Assembly: GCA_948485625.1 (NCBI GenBank)
Contig: CAOMRW010000028.1
Coordinates: 1 to 18,659 of the forward strand
Length of the DNA stretch: 18,659 nt
Source: an uncultured Clostridia bacterium
GTDB taxonomy: Bacteria; Bacillota; Clostridia; TANB77; CAG-508
Direction: 5' to 3'
The notes below the pieces were generated by a model that saw only the letters and a program-made list of their open reading frames with translations, was not told where the DNA came from and searched no databases. Shown here one piece after another: positions 1 through 7,117 of this stretch. The position numbers and the translations under genes were made by a program. The number at the start of each line of letters is the position of its first letter. Position 1 is the stretch's first letter.

Positions 1-134
1 GTATTTCAATGCTAGTATTTTCAATTAAGTGTGACATATGTTTGACAAACCTACAATAATTTTTTTTGCTTTTTATACATATTTATTGAAAATATATAAA
101 AAATATGATATTTTATACATATGGAGGTAAAACT

Positions 135-1196
135 ATGAAATTAGAAATGTTGCCATATAAAAATATTAATTTAAAAACGAATAAAATTTTAGAACAATTA
201 ACTTTATCATCAAGAGCCCTAGCAGAATTAAAAGGTTATGCTAATACTATTCCAAATATGCATATTTTAATAAATGCTGTAACTATTAATGAAGCAAAAG
301 ATAGTAGTGCTATCGAAAATATTGTTACAACTCATGATGACATTTATAAAGTGCTTACAAAAAGTGGCTATAAAGAAGAAAACGCAAAAGAAGTTGTAGA
401 TTATAGAAATGCTATTTGGTTTGGATATGAACAAATAAAAAAAGTTAATTTTATTAACACAAATACTATTATTAAAATTCAAGGAACCATTGAACATAAC
501 AATGCTGGGATTAGAAAATTACCAGGAACTGAATTAAAAAATTCTATTACTGGAGAAACAATATATACACCACCTCAAAATGAACAAGAAATAAGAACAT
601 ATTTAAAGAATCTAGAAGATTTCATTAATAATGGTGAAGATAGTATAGATCCATTAATAAAAGTATGTTTGATACACTATCAATTTGAAAGCATTCATCC
701 TTTTTATGATGGAAATGGAAGAACAGGAAGAATATTAAATATTCTATATCTTGTATTAAATAAACTAATAGATAGTCCAATTTTGTATTTAAGTAAATAT
801 ATAAACAAAACTAAACAGCAATATTACAAATTATTTAATGAAGTTAGAGATAATAATAATTTTGAAGATTGGATACTATATATTTTGAAAGGTATTGAAA
901 TTACATCCAAAGAAACAATAGAACTAATTGAAAAGATTCAAACGGAGATGAAAGATTATAAAGAAGAGTTTAGGACTAAACTACCTAAAATCTATTCAAA
1001 AGAACTGTTAGAAAGTTTATTTTATGAAGTTTATACTAAAATATCATATATAGAAAAGGCATGTGATGTTACAAGAATTACTGCAACTTCATATTTAAAT
1101 CAGTTAGAAGAAATAGGTCTTTTAGAATCTGAAAAAATAGGTAGGGAAAAGTTATATAAAAATACTAGATTGATAAAACTATTATCTGAAAATTAA
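135..1196 (+). CDS. Fic-domain protein (probable protein adenylyltransferase), class II type
   Basis: The 353-aa product carries the Fic signature HPFYDGNGRTGR at residues 188-199, the active site that transfers AMP from ATP to a hydroxyl side chain of a target protein. An N-terminal SSAIEN motif (residues 57-62) matches the inhibitory (S/T)xxxE(G/N) helix of class II Fic enzymes, so activity is probably self-restrained. The C-terminal ~60 residues look like a winged-helix DNA-binding region, the usual layout for Fic_N-Fic-wHTH proteins. The reading frame is open from 105, but I chose the ATG at 135 because it has GGAGG 8 nt upstream and the family N-terminus aligns there. No antitoxin gene is adjacent. 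The target is unknown. Family assignment is firm; the biological role is inference. Confidence 0.93.
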   Translation: MKLEMLPYKNINLKTNKILEQLTLSSRALAELKGYANTIPNMHILINAVTINEAKDSSAIENIVTTHDDIYKVLTKSGYKEENAKEVVDYRNAIWFGYEQIKKVNFINTNTIIKIQGTIEHNNAGIRKLPGTELKNSITGETIYTPPQNEQEIRTYLKNLEDFINNGEDSIDPLIKVCLIHYQFESIHPFYDGNGRTGRILNILYLVLNKLIDSPILYLSKYINKTKQQYYKLFNEVRDNNNFEDWILYILKGIEITSKETIELIEKIQTEMKDYKEEFRTKLPKIYSKELLESLFYEVYTKISYIEKACDVTRITATSYLNQLEEIGLLESEKIGREKLYKNTRLIKLLSEN

Positions 1197-1223
1197 TATA
1201 TATATTCTTAGTTAGTTTAATAG

Positions 1224-1252
1224 TTGTTATTTATTATAAAATGTGCTAATAT
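1224..1252 (+). promoter_or_regulatory. Sigma-A-type promoter for the 57-aa orphan
   Basis: TTGTTA (1224-1229), a 17-nt spacer and TAATAT (1247-1252) lie about 70 nt upstream of the start codon of the next gene. They suggest that this gene is transcribed separately from fic. Confidence 0.45.
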
Positions 1253-1324
1253 ATATTTTGTTATGAGAATTTCTTAAAATGGAAACTTAAAAATGAAGAT
1301 TCATTAAAGTTTAGGAGGAATTTT

Positions 1325-1498
1325 ATGAAGAAACGGAAAATTAGTGTAGTACAGATTGAAAAAAATAGTGAAATATCTAAACAAGCTTTATCTAGAGCTG
1401 AACGATTTTCAAGAGCAGTACATAAAGAAGATAACACAATTAAGGAAGGGAATAGTTCAACAGCTTTAGAATGGGCAAAACAATTCTTTGTAAAATAA
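1325..1498 (+). CDS. 57-aa basic orphan protein
   Basis: ATG is preceded by TTTAGGAGGAATTTT, a near-ideal ribosome binding site. The product begins MKKRKISVVQIEK and ends ALEWAKQFFVK. It is charged, predicted helical in the middle (ALSRAERFSRAVHKED), and has no signal peptide or membrane segment. A promoter lies upstream and a hairpin terminator follows at once, so it is a complete single-gene unit. I do not recognise the family. The ribosome binding site and terminator make it a believable real gene; no function can be assigned. Confidence 0.7.
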   Translation: MKKRKISVVQIEKNSEISKQALSRAERFSRAVHKEDNTIKEGNSSTALEWAKQFFVK

Positions 1499-1502
1499 TA
1501 AA

Positions 1503-1548
1503 AAAAAGAAGCAACATTGACTATTATGGTAGTGTTGTTTCTTTTTTA
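1503..1548 (+). terminator. Rho-independent terminator after the 57-aa gene
   Basis: AAGCAACA..ACTA pairs with TAGT..TGTTGTTT around a short loop and is followed by CTTTTTT. The stem is slightly imperfect. Confidence 0.7.
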
Positions 1549-1955
1549 TAAATTTAATTAGTAAAGTAGGGAGGATATTTGAATTCTTTGAAAAAGGTTT
1601 CAAAATAGAAAAATAAGTAGGGAATAGGGAAATAAGCTATTTTAGAGAAAATAGAAATTTTAAAATAAATTTTTTAAATAAAAACTAGATATGAAGAAAA
1701 AATTTAAACATAGAATATCTTAAAAACAGAAAAATTAAAATAAAAATTTAAAATTATAAGAAATTTTATAATTAGATTTTAAATTAAAACTTTGTGTAAA
1801 GTTAATTTTATATATGCAATTTTAAAAAACGAACATTTGTTATAATTGTTTGTAAATAAAAATTTGCATTACAATTTTGTAAATACTTTATAAAATTTTT
1901 GTATAATCATTATATAAATTTAGATTACTAATTCTATAATATAATTTCATATTAT

Positions 1956-2274
1956 GAAGCTTCAAAATCAATTTTAAGACATTTTAATGATTCATCCAAC
2001 AAAGTTTTATGTTTTAAATTTGATGTGCATAATATAAAATGTCATCTTTATAATATGATTCTAGTAAAAATGCTGATTTTTAGGCATTTATTAAAAATGC
2101 TGAAAAATGGCTAAAAAAACGAAGCACGAAAATCGATTTTAAGCCGTTTTTAAAAATTAGACATATACTAGCTATATAATTTTTTTAAATTATGAGGTTG
2201 CAATAATGAAAAAAAATCCAACCAGGAATAATCAAAAATAATGAAGCTCCAGAATCGATTTTAAGACGATTTTA
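1956..2274. repeat. Three degenerate ~30-bp dispersed repeats
   Basis: Copies begin at 1956, 2121 and 2243. All start GAAGC, carry an AATCGATTTTAAG-type core (AATCAATTTTAAG in the first copy) and end CG-TTTT-like, matching about 24 of 30 positions between the better copies. The core of copy 2 contains the palindrome AAAATCGATTTT. Spacing is 165 and 122 bp, not CRISPR-like. Confidence 0.55.
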
Positions 2275-2305
2275 TTAAAAAAGTAGTATAGTTTGTTGTT
2301 AGAAT

Positions 2306-2328
2306 AATAAGCCGAAACAGGCTTTATT
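2306..2328. terminator. Small terminator-like hairpin
   Basis: AATAAGCC and GGCTTTATT pair with one bulged T around a GAAACA loop. No poly-T tail and no obvious gene feeds into it, so its role is uncertain. Confidence 0.3.
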
Positions 2329-2395
2329 AAAGGAATAGCAAAATTTTATAGTTAGGACTATTTGACATGGTTTTATATTTTATTCCTATCTCTAT

Positions 2396-2429
2396 TTGCA
2401 CAAAACTTACCTTTTGTGCAATGTTATAT
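2396..2429. repeat. Left attachment-site-like repeat (attL)
   Basis: The 24-bp repeat (2406-2429, containing TTTTGTGCAATGTTATAT) is identical at 7863-7886. Here it also forms a symmetric site: TTGCACAAAA (2396-2405), a 6-bp centre CTTACC (2406-2411) and TTTTGTGCAA (2412-2421). The 10-6-10 geometry with inverted arms resembles a tyrosine-recombinase (Xer-type) crossover site. It is not a clear match to the known Firmicute dif sequence. Confidence 0.65.
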
Positions 2430-2539
2430 GCAATATTTTATAAGGTACATACATACCCTACCTAACAAAATAGATTTATATAAAGTAAATATAAGAAATA
2501 TTTAATATGTCTATTTTATATCATAAGAAAAAATTATTG

Positions 2540-2845
2540 TCAATAAATTTTTTTGAAATTTTGAAAATAAATTATATTATTATCTTTTTTCTTCAATGTT
2601 TCTTTTTCAGAATATTTTGTAAAATCAGAAACATCACGTTCTTTAATGCAAAAATACTTAAGTTTAACACAATATGCATACTTATTTTTAAAAAAATCAT
2701 TATCAACAAAATATGGACGCCCTCTCTCCTCTTCCAAAGAAATCATATCATAAAGTTTTAATTTTGCTGAAGTAATATCATTAAAAAAATGTATCATATA
2801 TGGTGTTCCACCATTACAAATAGTATAAATTCCATATTCTTTCAA
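2540..2845 (-). CDS. 101-aa hypothetical phage-cargo protein
   Basis: The frame starts at TTG with GGGGAGG about 8 nt upstream, and an in-frame stop directly precedes it, so TTG is the only plausible start. The product is lysine- and tyrosine-rich, with no membrane segment; a central block reads SLEEERGRPYFVDNDFFKNKY. It is divergent from the DUF2726 gene at the left end of the prophage. I do not recognise the family. It is probably accessory rather than structural, because the structural genes lie in the other module. Confidence 0.6.
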   Translation of the reverse strand: MKEYGIYTICNGGTPYMIHFFNDITSAKLKLYDMISLEEERGRPYFVDNDFFKNKYAYCVKLKYFCIKERDVSDFTKYSEKETLKKKDNNIIYFQNFKKIY

Positions 2846-2907
2846 TTAAAAAACCTCCCCTATAAAAATAATTATATATCAAATTATGTAAACTGTCAAT
2901 AATTTTA

Positions 2908-2952
2908 TTTCGACAAATTATGACATATTTATCATAAACAATAAGATATAAT
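2908..2952 (+). promoter_or_regulatory. Conserved promoter/operator block of DUF2726 gene 1
   Basis: The block runs from ATTTCGACAAATTATGACAT to AATAAGATATAAT and is almost identical to 8192-8236, upstream of the second DUF2726 gene. TATAAT (2947-2952) is a good -10. No good -35 lies at 17 nt; the near-palindrome ATTATGACATATT may be an operator. Confidence 0.55.
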
Positions 2953-2970
2953 AATTAAGGAGGTGAAAAA

Positions 2971-3456
2971 ATGAAAAATTTATATATATGTGCAATTCTA
3001 TTATTCATATTAGGAATTATTGTAAAATTACTAAATGAAAAAGGTGTAATTAACGAAAACTCAAACATTAAAAGGTATATAATTAAGAATAATCCAATGA
3101 CAGAAACTGAGCAAAAATTTTTAAGTTATTTAAAGGTTTTTACAGATAAAAATAATCTAATTATAATACCACAAGTACAATTACAATCAATTTTTAAAAC
3201 AATTGAAAAAAAAGATATTTCAAGTTTTAATAAAATAAAATCAAAAAGTATAGATTTTGCAATAGTTGACAGTAATTATAATTATAAACTATTTATAGAA
3301 TTAGATGATTATACTCATAATAGAAAAAATAGAATACAAAGAGATATTTTTATAAATAATCTATTTAATACATATAATTTAAAACTAAAAAGAATAAAAG
3401 TACAAAATAATTACAATTTAGAAGAATTAGAAAATATAATAACAGAAGTAGCATAA
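2971..3456 (+). CDS. DUF2726-family, PD-(D/E)XK-like protein with N-terminal membrane anchor
   Basis: The 161-aa product has a hydrophobic segment at residues 3-18, then a DUF2726-like domain. The core SIDFAIVD..YKLFIELDDYTHNRK..RDIF has the D...ExD spacing of a PD-(D/E)XK nuclease-like fold, and the C-terminus ends LKRIKVQ, as DUF2726 proteins often do. The ribosome binding site AAGGAGGTGAAAAAATG is strong. It is transcribed against the phage genes and ends in a hairpin shared with rep. A related gene at 8277 lacks the membrane segment. Inference: an accessory nuclease-like factor, perhaps for defence or superinfection exclusion; no activity can be shown from sequence. Confidence 0.7.
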   Translation: MKNLYICAILLFILGIIVKLLNEKGVINENSNIKRYIIKNNPMTETEQKFLSYLKVFTDKNNLIIIPQVQLQSIFKTIEKKDISSFNKIKSKSIDFAIVDSNYNYKLFIELDDYTHNRKNRIQRDIFINNLFNTYNLKLKRIKVQNNYNLEELENIITEVA

Positions 3457-3466
3457 AACTACTTCT
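3444..3466. terminator. Bidirectional terminator between DUF2726 gene 1 and rep
   Basis: AGAAGTAG (3444-3451) and CTACTTCT (3459-3466) form a perfect 8-bp stem that overlaps both stop codons. The plus strand continues ATATATTTTTTAT, a usable U-tract. The convergent genes are only 8 bp apart. Confidence 0.7.
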
Positions 3467-4166
3467 ATATATTTTTTATACAACAATAATCATTTTCATA
3501 ATCCCAAACAATATCATTATCATTTAATATATTTATTTCCGTTCTTAAAGCTCTCTTTAAACCTCTACTACATATATATATTTGCCTATGTTCATTTCTT
3601 ATACAATCTTTAGAAATATATTTAGTTATATAATTGCAACATTTTACATAGTCATTAATTTTAGAAAATGAATTAAAACCTAATTTATCTAAAAAATAAG
3701 ATGATAAATAACCATTTGAATTAATATATAAATCTTTAACGCCTTTACACAATCCATGAAAATGAAAAGCACCATTTTTATGCTTTTCTGTGATAATCAA
3801 ATAAGCAAATTCATTATATTTTCTTTTATAAGCTTTTAAAATAGATTTTAAACTATTTTGGCAATCAGATAATGAAAATCTATTACAATTAATAGAACTA
3901 ACAGTAAAAGTAACAAAATATTCAAAATTATTGCACAATGCAATTTCTTTTATATTCTTTTTGGTACGTGATAAAGAAATTCTTTCAACTTCTTCCTTTG
4001 TAGTAATTGTAATATTATTTTTTATCAGCTCAAAACCTGAATTTCTACAAGATTTTATTTTTACTAATTTAGATAAATTATTATTATAGCTATATATAAA
4101 ATACTTTGTTGTATAAACATCGTTATTATTAAAAATTCTTATTTTTTTCAATATAGAGCACCTCAT
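3465..4166 (-). CDS. HUH rolling-circle replication initiator (phage Rep)
   Basis: The 233-aa product shows the three rolling-circle motifs in order: FVTFT (residues 84-88), the metal-binding HUH motif in NGAFHFHGL (H135, H137), and the catalytic tyrosine helix NYITKYISKD (Y179 or Y183, with K182). Such proteins nick one strand of the replicative form to start rolling-circle synthesis; the Ff equivalent is gene II. It lies downstream of the small genes around the origin-like hairpins, on the same strand as the structural genes. The ATG at 4166 has only AGGA close by. A TTG six codons in has GAGGTG upstream, so the start is not certain. Confidence 0.85.
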   Translation of the reverse strand: MRCSILKKIRIFNNNDVYTTKYFIYSYNNNLSKLVKIKSCRNSGFELIKNNITITTKEEVERISLSRTKKNIKEIALCNNFEYFVTFTVSSINCNRFSLSDCQNSLKSILKAYKRKYNEFAYLIITEKHKNGAFHFHGLCKGVKDLYINSNGYLSSYFLDKLGFNSFSKINDYVKCCNYITKYISKDCIRNEHRQIYICSRGLKRALRTEINILNDNDIVWDYENDYCCIKNI

Positions 4167-4217
4167 GTTCCTAACTTGTTACTATGTCAAGTATATATTA
4201 TTAAAATTTTGTAAATA

Positions 4218-4424
4218 TTAAATACTTAACAATTTTTTCAATATTTTAATTTTTATTGAAATTTCATAATAAAAATCATATAATTTCTGCAATTCAAAAT
4301 ATTCATCTAATGACATTCCAATAGTATTTTCTAATAACTGAATCCTATCAAAAACCTTACACTCCTCTAATTTTAAATCTCTTAAATAATCTCTTAATTT
4401 TCCCTTTTTTATAAAATCTCTCAT
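4218..4424 (-). CDS. 68-aa helical hypothetical protein of the replication module
   Basis: This is a short, highly charged protein (MRDFIKKGKLRDYLRDLK...) predicted to be almost entirely helical, with possible coiled-coil character. AAAGGA lies upstream of the ATG. It sits between the origin-like region and rep, about 50 bp before rep, and is probably co-transcribed with it. The position suggests a replication accessory or copy-control role; the family is not recognised. Confidence 0.55.
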   Translation of the reverse strand: MRDFIKKGKLRDYLRDLKLEECKVFDRIQLLENTIGMSLDEYFELQKLYDFYYEISIKIKILKKLLSI

Positions 4425-4474
4425 AAATTAATAATTCCTTTCATTTTATCTTATATTTTTCTTTTTATCGTCCT

Positions 4475-4567
4475 AGGGGGACTCTTCCCCCTCCTGAGAT
4501 AGCAAACAATAACAAAACGTAGTTCCTGCGTCACAACGTTTTGTAATTGAAGCTAATCTCACCCCCC
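4475..4567. other. Origin/packaging-signal candidate: clustered hairpins
   Basis: This gene gap holds GC-rich structure unlike the rest of the element. Hairpin 1 is AGGGGGA-CTCT-TCCCCCT (4475-4492). Hairpin 2 is a perfect 9-bp stem, ACAAAACGT (4512-4520) with ACGTTTTGT (4536-4544), around a 15-nt loop. It is enclosed by an outer imperfect stem GAGATAGC (4496-4503) with GCTAATCTC (4552-4560). Ff phages carry origin and packaging signals as hairpins in their main intergenic region. Placement upstream of rep fits a double-strand origin. The nick site cannot be assigned. Confidence 0.6.
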
Positions 4568-4594
4568 TGCATATCGGAGAAGTTCACAGTAGCA

Positions 4595-4819
4595 TTATGT
4601 TTGGTAAAGAAAATTATCTTTATTTAATATATAACTATAAATAATTTGCATAACATAATTTTTACATTCAATTTTTGTATATATTTTTGATGGATAAAGT
4701 TTTATTCCATCAATAAAAATTGGTTTAAAATTTCTATTTTTAAATTTATAATAACTTTTAGATATATAATCAATTGAATATCCATTATTATATAATTCTA
4801 TAATTCTATTATCATCCAT
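4595..4819 (-). CDS. 74-aa hypothetical protein, possible helix-turn-helix
   Basis: ATG follows AGGAG at good spacing. The N-terminus, IIELYNNGYSIDYISKSYYK, has the pattern of a short helix-turn-helix of the kind found in small phage regulators and resolvase-like DNA-binding domains. The remainder is basic and tyrosine-rich. It follows the morphogenesis ATPase gene across a strong hairpin and precedes the origin-like region. It could regulate replication. The helix-turn-helix reading is tentative. Confidence 0.5.
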   Translation of the reverse strand: MDDNRIIELYNNGYSIDYISKSYYKFKNRNFKPIFIDGIKLYPSKIYTKIECKNYVMQIIYSYILNKDNFLYQT

Positions 4820-4841
4820 AATAAAAAACTCCTATATAAAT

Positions 4842-4878
4842 AATAATTAAGCTACGCAAATGCGTACCCTTAATTATT
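4842..4878. terminator. Strong hairpin at the end of zot
   Basis: AATAATTAAG (4842-4851) pairs with CTTAATTATT (4869-4878), and the inner TACGCA (4853-4858) with TGCGTA (4861-4866). The Zot stop codon lies within the stem. There is no poly-U tail, so it may be a partial terminator or mRNA-processing element rather than a full stop. Confidence 0.55.
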
Positions 4879-5698
4879 TATATTATTTCTTTCTAAATCT
4901 GTTTTAAATCCATCTTTAGAATAGTTCTGTATTCTTTTGTAAGTATCAAATGAATTACGAAGTATTGGTGTATGAACAAAGAAGTAAGTTCTAATATACT
5001 TCTTAAAAGTAAATGTTTGTTCATCATAATAAATTGGTTTACTTACTCTTACTATAGTAAGACAACCTGCAATAGTAAATGGCAAATAAACAAAACTTGT
5101 TTGTTCTCGAATAGGTTTTGCAACTCTACCAAATACCTGAGCAGTACCTACTATTACTTTTCTTTGTTTACGTTGCTGGCTTATTTCTCCAAGCATTTCT
5201 GGAGGAAAGTCTTTACTTTGCAAAGACGAAAACCAAGATTGAATTTCGTCTATTACGTTCACAACACCATATTTACCATTTGAGCGTTCCTCACTTAACA
5301 AGTCTTTCCAATGAGAAATTTTGCCATCCTCATACTTGTAATCTAAATTAGTATATGTTTTTAAGAATGGATATTGTTTTTTCCATCTATTTAAAAGTAA
5401 ATCAACAACACTAGTTGTTTTTCCACTTCCCTGTTCTCCACAAAAAAGATGTAAACCATATTCTTGAAATTCTCCGAGGAATTCGGTTAAATCTATCTAG
5501 CCAAAATTGTTTAGGAAAATCAAATAATAATCTTTGAAAAATACTCTTAGTTTTATATTGACTAACATTTGCAGGAAGTTCAAGTTTTTTAATAAATCTA
5601 TAATATAAAAACCATAATACAAAACTTGAAATTTCTAATAAAAACAAAAAAATAATAATAAACAAAATAATTTTAAATATTAAAAATATAATACCCAT
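4870..5698 (-). pseudogene. zot: Zot/pI-like phage morphogenesis ATPase, frameshifted
   Basis: The gene starts at ATG 5698, 1 nt after the pVI stop, with GGGAGG inside the end of pVI. The first frame encodes an N-terminal membrane segment (residues ~3-32) and runs out of phase to a stop at 5411. The correct downstream frame holds Walker A GEQGSGKT (5416-5439), Walker B VVNVIDEIQ, and a Zot-typical block around VIVGTAQVFGRVAKPIREQT. The switch point is a tandem ATCTATCT at 5491-5498. Removing one 4-bp copy restores WLDLTEFLGEF and a 274-aa protein. pI/Zot ATPases sit in the inner membrane and drive virion assembly and export. The membrane segment precedes the ATPase domain here, unlike classical Zot. 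As given, no intact ATPase can be translated. Confidence 0.85.
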
Positions 5699-5699
5699 A

Positions 5700-5954
5700 T
5701 TAATTACCTCCCATTGGTATAAAACTTTTTACTCTAAGAAAAACAGACCAAACAAATCTAAAAGTATGAAATGTAAAACTAAACAAAATAAGAGGCATTA
5801 ACAATTTGACAGGTAAAAGATAAGCTGATAATTTGCAAATAGAAATCAAAGTATTAGCAATTCCAGCTGGTATACTAATACTTAAAGTTGGTATAGCAAC
5901 AAGCATAACAACAACAATTGAAACCATTGCAATAATAAACAATGTTTGAACCAT
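5700..5954 (-). CDS. pVI-like minor coat/membrane protein
   Basis: The 84-aa, very hydrophobic product has a long segment at residues 4-27 and two more hydrophobic stretches at about 35-52 and 53-70, ending basic (FLRVKSFIPMGGN). It lies between the adsorption-protein gene and zot, exactly where Ff phages have gene VI and where many Zot phages carry a DUF2523-type protein. The ribosome binding site AAGGAGGTTTT is strong. It is tightly linked, 9 bp after the upstream stop and 1 bp before the Zot ATG. The role as a virion-end anchor for the adsorption protein is inferred from size, hydrophobicity and position. Confidence 0.7.
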   Translation of the reverse strand: MVQTLFIIAMVSIVVVMLVAIPTLSISIPAGIANTLISICKLSAYLLPVKLLMPLILFSFTFHTFRFVWSVFLRVKSFIPMGGN

Positions 5955-5963
5955 AAAACCTCC

Positions 5964-7051
5964 TTAATCATGTATAATATTAGGTATTTTAATATATATT
6001 TTTCTTATATAAACAAAATAGCAAATACCTGCAATTATACCATGTATATAATCTCTATAATTATTATAAAAAGATAAATCTAAAACATTAACAGTCTTAC
6101 CACCACAAAATTCAGGTAACACAATATTAAAGTCTGGTGGTGTATCATCACTATCTTGAATTGCATTCCAAAATTCAACAAGGAAATCCTTTAAACTATA
6201 AAAAGCACTAAATTTATCGTCTATAAGACCATTTACTTGACTAGCAGTATTATTCATTTCAGATGCCTTGTCATTACTTTCTTGTCTTTCATCTTCATCT
6301 TTTTTACTAAACCAATTGCCTATACTTTCAAAACAATCATTTATACTTTCTGACATACTGCGAAGTGCATTGTCTATATTATTCCATAAATCCGAAAACC
6401 AATTGCCTATACTATTTCCTAAGTTTTCAAACCACTTACCAATGTTTGAAAACCCCTCTTTAATCCAATCAAAGAAATCACCAAACAAACCACTACTGCT
6501 ATTATCATCAGAACCATCATTTTTATCTCCCCCTCCGACTTCTCCGCCATTATTTTCATTACCAGTTCCAGATGAGGAGTCCCTTGAAAAAAAATTGTAC
6601 CATCAGTGTTATAAATATCAACTGTAGAACGACATAAACCTAAAAAATTACTATAAGTATTATAAGACCTTAAGGTCGTACAATTTTTAAAATCCAAAAA
6701 ATATGTACCATCACTTTGTTCTATAGCATAAAAATCACCATAACTTCTATAATAAGTTTTTTTAGTTTCAAAAGTAATATCAGTATAACAATCTATTGAG
6801 GGATAACTACCCCTTATAGAATAATTGAAAAAACTCTCTGTATCTTTACTATAAAATAAATGAAATCTATTATTACTATCATAAGCAATTATAAAATCTC
6901 GACAATCATCTGGTAATGTATAATAATATTTTTTTTCATTATAAAAAAAAGAGTATTCATCACTAGAAGCTTTTACATTACATGAAAAAAATAATATAAA
7001 AAAAATTAAAATCAATAAAATTTTAAATATAAAAAATTTACTATATTTCAT
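5964..7051 (-). pseudogene. pIII-like phage adsorption protein, frameshifted at a homopolymer
   Basis: The N-terminal frame (from 7051) encodes a signal peptide (residues 1-28, likely cleaved near VKA/SS) and a domain with four cysteines (50, 88, 124, 140), suggesting disulfides as in pIII N-domains. At an A8/T8 run (6587-6594) the frame is lost. One extra T would continue directly into a linker rich in Gly, Ser, Asn and Asp (about residues 156-188), then an amphipathic region with three IGxWF repeats, and a C-terminal membrane anchor (near HGIIAGICYFVYI). The restored length is 362 aa. Signal peptide, glycine linker and C-terminal anchor are the pIII architecture. The ribosome binding site AGGAGG is strong. 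As given, translation ends at 6419 in another frame, with a chance hydrophobic tail. A TTG-initiated C-terminal fragment from 6488 is possible but has no ribosome binding site. Confidence 0.78.
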
Positions 7052-7074
7052 AAAACCTCCTAAAAAAATAAAAT

Positions 7075-7102
7075 GAAACTAAAAAATCTTTTATTTAGTT
7101 CC
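7075..7102 (-). terminator. Central terminator between coat and adsorption genes
   Basis: On the minus strand GGAACTAAA pairs with TTTAGTTTC around a ~10-nt loop and is followed by ATTTTATTTTTTT. Ff phages have a terminator at this same place, after gene VIII and before gene III, to give high coat and low adsorption-protein expression. Confidence 0.7.
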
Positions 7103-7117
7103 ATTTTTTCATTAATA

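Larger units (their letters stand above)
1549..2405. other. ~850-bp gene-free AT-rich stretch
   Basis: No reading frame with a ribosome binding site was found on either strand. Contents that can be supported are three degenerate ~30-bp repeats (annotated separately), a tandem pair of AAAAATGCTGA (about 2066 and 2093) and a terminator-like hairpin at 2306-2328. It may be degenerate DNA or hold unrecognised small RNAs. Confidence 0.6.

Noticed and set aside
267..497. Antisense 76-aa frame across the fic gene
   Set aside because: It is in the shadow of a well-supported gene, has no ribosome binding site, and its composition is typical of AT-rich complement.
1956..2274. CRISPR array
   Set aside because: Only three degenerate repeats with spacings of 165 and 122 bp and no cas genes.
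2301..2320. AATAATAAGCCGAAAC near attL as a second trace of a phage right end (compare 7845-7862)
   Set aside because: The similarity is short (about 15 bp), AT-rich, and lies 90 bp from the repeat instead of directly before it.
2396..2421. Inverted repeat TTGCACAAAA / TTTTGTGCAA as an intrinsic terminator
   Set aside because: No U-tract follows, and the right half is part of the 24-bp repeat at both element ends, so a recombination site is the better explanation.
2507..2761. Plus-strand 84-aa hydrophobic frame
   Set aside because: It overlaps the 101-aa minus-strand gene, which has a strong ribosome binding site; here there is no convincing ribosome binding site.
6419..6600. C-terminal membrane helix in the 210-aa frame of the pIII-like gene, which would make it a complete protein
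   Set aside because: The hydrophobic stretch is the shifted reading of a Gly/Ser/Asn/Asp-rich linker and an amphipathic helix; the other frame has pIII features and a true downstream anchor. True overprinting remains possible but is less likely.
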